From contig JACKKE010000008.1 in the NCBI GenBank assembly GCA_020637595.1, positions 1 to 64,000 on the forward strand: a stretch of 64,000 nt of DNA, read 5' to 3'. Position numbers and translations under genes: made by a program. Source of the DNA: Rhodobacter sp. (GTDB taxonomy: Bacteria > Pseudomonadota > Alphaproteobacteria > Rhodobacterales > Rhodobacteraceae). Numbering within the stretch: position 1 is the stretch's first letter; each line of letters begins with the position of its first letter. The notes below the pieces were generated by a model. It was not told the origin of the DNA. It worked only from the letters and a program-made list of their open reading frames with translations, and searched no databases. Positions 60,442-64,000 of the stretch are shown piece by piece.

Positions 60442-61767
60442 TCAGAAGCCGCCCTTGCCCGGCCACCAGTTCGTGCCGGCCAGCGGCACCTGCGCCATCG
60501 CGGCCGCTTCCATTGTCAGCGCGCACAGGTCTTCGGGTTCGAGGTTGTGCACATGGCTCTTGCCGCAGGCGCGCGCGAGCGTCTGGCATTCGAGCGTCAG
60601 AACGTTGAGGTAGTTCCGAAGGCGCCGCCCGGCGGTGATCGGATCGAGGCGGGCCATCAGTTCCGGATCCTGGGTGGTGATCCCCGCCGGGTCGCGCCCC
60701 TCGTGCCAGTCGTCATAGGCGCCGGCGGTGGTTCCCAGCTTTCGATACTCGGCTTCCCATTTCGGGTCGTTGTCGCCCAGGGCGATCAGTGCGGCGGTGC
60801 CGATCGAGACGGCATCCGCCCCCAGGGCCAGGGCCTTGGCCACATCGGCGCCGGTCCGGATCCCGCCCGAGACGATCAGCTGAACCTCGCGATGCAGGCC
60901 CAGATCCTGAAGCGCCTGGACGGCGGGGCGGATGCAGGCCAGCGTCGGCTGCCCGACATGCTCGATGAACACATCCTGCGTGGCCGCCGTGCCCCCCTGC
61001 ATGCCGTCGAGAACGACCACATCCGCCCCGGCCTTGACCGCCAATGCCGTGTCGTAATAGGGGCGCGCGCCGCCGATCTTGACGTAGATCGGCTTTTCCC
61101 AACCCGTGATTTCACGCAGTTCCAGAATCTTGATTTCCAGATCGTCCGGCCCGGTCCAGTCCGGGTGGCGGCAGGCGGACCGCTGGTCGATCCCGATTGG
61201 CAGATCGCGCATGGCCGCCACCCGCTGGGTGATCTTCTGCCCCAGCAGCATCCCGCCGCCGCCGGGCTTGGCGCCCTGACCCACGACCACCTCGATCGCG
61301 TCGGCACGGCGCAGGTCGTCCGGGTTCATGCCATAGCGCGAGGGCAGATACTGATAGACCAGTTTCTCCGAATGACCGCGCTCTTCCTCGGTCATGCCGC
61401 CGTCGCCGGTCGTCGTCGAGGTGCCCGCCAGGGTCGCGCCGCGGCCGAGGGCCTCCTTGGCCGGGCCCGACAGCGAGCCGAACGACATGCCGGCGATGGT
61501 GATCGGGATCTTCAGCTCGATCGGTTTCTTGGCAAAGCGGGTGCCCAGCGTGACGCCGGTTTCGCATTTCTCGCGATAGCCTTCGAGCGGATAACGGCTG
61601 ACCGAGGCGCCCAGAAACAGCAGATCGTCGAAATGCGGCACGCGGCGTTTCGCACCGCCGCCCCGGATATCGTAGATGCCGGTGGCCGCGGCGCGGCGGA
61701 TCTCCGCGTTGATCTCGTTCGAGAACGTCCAGCTGTGCCGAGGGGTCGTGTGGGGCGTTTCGTCCAT
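60442..61767 (-). CDS. mgsC: N-methylglutamate synthase subunit C (GltB-type FMN domain)
   Basis: This 441-residue protein matches the FMN-binding synthase domain of glutamate synthase (PITIAGMSFGSLSGPAKEALGRGA, GGGGMLLGQKIT, ELRE.TGWEKPIYVKIG, VVLDGMQGGTAA). With subunits A and B it transfers the methylamino group to form N-methylglutamate. A second ATG one codon upstream (61770) lies closer to the ribosome binding site; I chose the one with 6-base spacing. Confidence 0.92.
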   Translation of the reverse strand: MDETPHTTPRHSWTFSNEINAEIRRAAATGIYDIRGGGAKRRVPHFDDLLFLGASVSRYPLEGYREKCETGVTLGTRFAKKPIELKIPITIAGMSFGSLSGPAKEALGRGATLAGTSTTTGDGGMTEEERGHSEKLVYQYLPSRYGMNPDDLRRADAIEVVVGQGAKPGGGGMLLGQKITQRVAAMRDLPIGIDQRSACRHPDWTGPDDLEIKILELREITGWEKPIYVKIGGARPYYDTALAVKAGADVVVLDGMQGGTAATQDVFIEHVGQPTLACIRPAVQALQDLGLHREVQLIVSGGIRTGADVAKALALGADAVSIGTAALIALGDNDPKWEAEYRKLGTTAGAYDDWHEGRDPAGITTQDPELMARLDPITAGRRLRNYLNVLTLECQTLARACGKSHVHNLEPEDLCALTMEAAAMAQVPLAGTNWWPGKGGF

Positions 61768-61777
61768 CATGGGCCTC

Positions 61778-62461
61778 TCAGTATTCGCCGGCGTGGTCGA
61801 TGTTGAAATTGTAGAGCTTGCGGGCCGAGCCATAGCGTTTGAAGTCCTCGGGCCTGGCGTCGGCGCCGGTGCGCGACAGAAGGTCGGCCAGCAGCGCGAG
61901 GTGCTCGGGCCGCATTTCCTTTTCGATGCAGTCGGCACCCAGCGATTTCACGGTGCCGCGGACAAAGATGCGCGCCTCGTAGAGCGAGTCGCCCAGGGCA
62001 TCGCCGGCATCGCCCAGCACCACCAGGTTGCCTTTTTGCGCCATGAAGGCGGACATGTGGCCGATGTTGCCATGCACCACGATGTCGATGCCCTTCATCG
62101 AGATGCCGCAGCGCGACGAGGCATTGCCCTTGATGTTGAGCAGGCCGCCGTGGCCGGTCGCACCGGCATACTGGCTGGCGTTCCCCTCGACGATGACCTC
62201 GCCGGACATCATGTTTTCCGCGACGCCCGGTCCGGCCGAGCCCTCGACATGAACGGTTGCGGCCTTGTTCATCCCCGCGCAGTAGTAGCCGGTCGACCCC
62301 TTGATCGTCACCGTGATCGGCCCGTCCAGGCCCACCGCCATCGCGTGCGAACCCCGCGGGTTGACGATGGTGAAGGCTTCGTTGCTGTGGCCCTTCGAGG
62401 CGTGTTGAAGGGTTGTGTTCACCTCTCGCAAGGTGGTGTGAGCCATGTCCAGAACGGTCAT
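61778..62461 (-). CDS. mgsB: N-methylglutamate synthase subunit B (GXGXG domain)
   Basis: This 227-residue protein is the right-handed beta-helix GXGXG domain of glutamate synthase (GLDGPITVTIKGSTGYYCAG, GPGVAENMMSGEVIVEGNASQYAGATGHGG). It begins one base after the subunit A stop and lies 10 bp ahead of subunit C. In classical GltB this domain is fused to the other two; here the three are separate chains. Confidence 0.92.
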   Translation of the reverse strand: MTVLDMAHTTLREVNTTLQHASKGHSNEAFTIVNPRGSHAMAVGLDGPITVTIKGSTGYYCAGMNKAATVHVEGSAGPGVAENMMSGEVIVEGNASQYAGATGHGGLLNIKGNASSRCGISMKGIDIVVHGNIGHMSAFMAQKGNLVVLGDAGDALGDSLYEARIFVRGTVKSLGADCIEKEMRPEHLALLADLLSRTGADARPEDFKRYGSARKLYNFNIDHAGEY

Positions 62462-62462
62462 G

Positions 62463-63350
62463 TCATCGCTCCCAGAAGTAGACGGTTGCAGGTTCCGGTT
62501 CCCAGACGCGCGCGGTGTCGATTCCGGGCAGATTGACAAAGGCGCGGTATTCCGAGGCGAAGGCGACGTAATCGTCGGTTTCGGCCATGACGGCGGGCTT
62601 GCAGGCGATCGGATCGCGGACGACGCCAAAGCCGTTTCTGGTGCCGGTGACAAAGGTGAAAAAGCCGTCAAGGTCTTTCAGCGTGCCCTCCAGCGCCTCG
62701 CCCAGGCTGGCGCCCTCGGCGATGCGCGACGAGATATAGGCCGCGCCGACCTCGGTGTCGTTCTCGGTCTTGGTGACGATGCCTTTCCTGGCCAGTTTGC
62801 GGCGCATGGCGTTGTGGTTCGACAGCGAGCCGTTGTGCACGAGGCACTGGTCGCTGGCCGTCGAGAACGGGTGCGCGCCCAGCGTGGTCACCGCGGATTC
62901 GGTTGCCATGCGGGTGTGGCCGATCCCGTGGCTGCCACCCATCTCGCGGATGCGGAAACGGGCCGCGACATCTTCGGGCAGGCCGACCTCCTTGAAGATC
63001 TCCATGCTCGCGCCGACGGACATGATCCGCAGTCCGCGCGCCTCGAGGACGGCGACAGCCTCGGCTTCCTTCTCGACGGGCAGTGACAGGACCGCGTGGG
63101 TGCTGATCGGGCGGATTTCGACCTCGGCGCCGATGGCATCGGCCAGGGCGGTGTCGAGACCGGCAAAGTCGGTTTCGGGGGTGTCCGACTGCACGGTGAT
63201 CTTCGTGCGGCCCGTATCCTCGCCATAGATCGCGATTCCGGCGCTGTCCGGTCCGCGATCGGTCATGGTGATGAGCATGTCGGTCAACATGTCACCGAGA
63301 GTCGGGCGTAATTCCTGCTTTTTCAGGAAAAGGCCAACGATGCCGCACAT
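62463..63350 (-). CDS. mgsA: N-methylglutamate synthase subunit A (class II glutamine amidotransferase)
   Basis: This 295-residue protein is an Ntn-type amidotransferase domain: it begins MCGIVGLFLKKQ, so Cys2 becomes the N-terminal nucleophile, and it has GIGHTRMATES and HNGSLSNHN. It releases ammonia or methylamine from the amide for subunit C. It is the first gene of the minus-strand mgs-gmaS-mgd operon. The start is fixed by the catalytic Cys. Confidence 0.92.
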   Translation of the reverse strand: MCGIVGLFLKKQELRPTLGDMLTDMLITMTDRGPDSAGIAIYGEDTGRTKITVQSDTPETDFAGLDTALADAIGAEVEIRPISTHAVLSLPVEKEAEAVAVLEARGLRIMSVGASMEIFKEVGLPEDVAARFRIREMGGSHGIGHTRMATESAVTTLGAHPFSTASDQCLVHNGSLSNHNAMRRKLARKGIVTKTENDTEVGAAYISSRIAEGASLGEALEGTLKDLDGFFTFVTGTRNGFGVVRDPIACKPAVMAETDDYVAFASEYRAFVNLPGIDTARVWEPEPATVYFWER

Positions 63351-63526
63351 GGGTGTTCCTCGGGGTTTGGAGAGGACGAGGCTGTCCGTCCCGAAGATCA
63401 CTAGCAGGAAATAAAAATTCCCTGCAGGAAAATTTTCGCGGACAGCAAACATTCCTGACGGCCCTCGCGCGGCGCCTAATTTCTGTGCGAAAAAGCGGTC
63501 GGGGACGCGGCTCGTGAGCGGTCGGA
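63351..63526. promoter_or_regulatory. mgs operon promoter with GCAGGAA/TTCCTGC repeats
   Basis: GCAGGAAATAAAAATTCCCTGC (63404-63425) is listed here by its arms only: GCAGGAA and TTCCCTGC. It overlaps GCAGGAAAATTTTCGCG (63424-63440), and a further TTCCTG lies at 63452. A second inverted repeat, TTCCTG-N6-CAGGAA (63312-63329), falls inside the start of mgsA. These are good candidate operators for the XRE-cupin regulator next door. Confidence 0.55.
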
Positions 63527-64000
63527 TTACCGGCTTTGCGGGTAGGTAATGACGGACAGATAGCGAATCGGCAGCGTGATCAGGTCTTCCGGCCCGTGCG
63601 GCGCGTCCGAGTCGAACAGCAGCGTGTCGCCCGCTTCGAGCAGATAGAGGCGATCGCCGTGGCGATATCGCATTTCGCCTTCCAGGACATACAGCATTTC
63701 GATGCCCTCATGCTGAAAGGTCTGGAACTGGTCCGAGGTGCTGTCCAGCGTGATCATGTAGGGTTCGACCACGACGCCGGAGTTGTTGGAGCCGATATGC
63801 CCGAGCAGGTGATACTGATGCCCGGCGCGCGTGCCGGCGCGTTCGATCTCGACGCCCTCGCCGGCTTTGACATGCATGCAGCCGCGCTCTTCCTCATAGC
63901 CCGAAAACAGCTGCACAAGCGGCACGCGCAGCGCGTTGGCCAGGCTGGAGATCGTGTTGAGAGACGGCGAGATGACGCCGTTCTCGATCTTCGACAGCAT
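63527..64000 (-). CDS. XRE-family regulator with cupin domain (5' partial)
   Basis: The visible 157 residues start inside the helix-turn-helix (MLSKIENGVISPSLNTISSLANAL), so the true N-terminus lies beyond the window end. A cupin domain follows (MLYVLEGEMRYRHGDRLYLLEAGDTLLFDSDAPHGPE). XRE-cupin regulators sense small molecules and commonly control amine or amino-acid catabolism. Its position upstream of the mgs operon, with repeated half-sites between, suggests it controls that operon. Confidence 0.85.
   Translation of the reverse strand: MLSKIENGVISPSLNTISSLANALRVPLVQLFSGYEEERGCMHVKAGEGVEIERAGTRAGHQYHLLGHIGSNNSGVVVEPYMITLDSTSDQFQTFQHEGIEMLYVLEGEMRYRHGDRLYLLEAGDTLLFDSDAPHGPEDLITLPIRYLSVITYPQSR

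Overview
The window is high-GC DNA, densely packed with catabolic genes, and it reads like a piece of an alphaproteobacterial chromosome. I favour the Rhodobacterales because of the TRAP transporters, the CoA-transferase and FadR-type regulator density, and a complete N-methylglutamate (methylamine) operon. That assignment rests on gene content and style, not on a phylogenetic marker. I saw no rRNA, tRNA, CRISPR array, insertion sequence or prophage gene.

Region 1 (1-6.5 kb, plus strand) is one operon. It holds a molybdenum hydroxylase of the xanthine dehydrogenase family (large subunit cut by the window edge, FAD subunit, 2Fe-2S subunit), a CoxG-like SRPBCC protein, and an NMT1/SsuABC-type ABC importer. 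After a gap with an apparent amidase remnant come an IclR regulator and a divergently transcribed self-sufficient cytochrome P450 of the CYP116B type, with P450, FMN reductase and 2Fe-2S ferredoxin in one chain (7.0-10.1 kb).

Region 2 (10.3-24.7 kb) looks like an N-heteroaromatic (pyridine-type) degradation cluster. It has an amidase with an AbrB-type membrane protein, a GntR regulator, an NTF2-like protein, an isochorismatase-fold amidohydrolase (NicF-like), a flavin reductase, an FCD-only protein, an HpaB-like flavin monooxygenase and a NicX-like ring-cleavage dioxygenase. These are followed by a polyamine-type ABC importer, in which one permease is fused to the ATPase, and an FMN adenylyltransferase without a riboflavin kinase domain. 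Inverted TTGGTTG/CAACCAA sites sit at several promoters of this region.

Region 3 (24.7-54.0 kb) is a large acyl-CoA pathway. It has two TRAP transporters and an orphan permease, an acyl-CoA ligase, three acyl-CoA dehydrogenases, a MaoC hydratase, an SDR dehydrogenase, a crotonase, and two thiolase-like/DUF35 pairs. It also has four family III CoA-transferases, a nitroreductase, and a Rieske oxygenase with its reductase. Three FadR-type regulators are interspersed. Eight copies of a 15-bp palindrome close to AATGGNNNNNCCATT lie in the promoter gaps of this region, and I found none in the promoter gaps of the neighbouring regions. This marks it as one regulon. The substrate is not identifiable from sequence; a ring-containing or branched carboxylic acid degraded through CoA thioesters fits the enzyme set.

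Region 4 (54.0-63.5 kb, minus strand) is the N-methylglutamate pathway: mgsABC (N-methylglutamate synthase), gmaS (gamma-glutamylmethylamide synthetase) and mgdABCD (N-methylglutamate dehydrogenase, sarcosine-oxidase-like). An XRE-cupin regulator lies upstream and is cut by the window end. Repeated GCAGGAA/TTCCTGC half-sites stand at the operon promoter.
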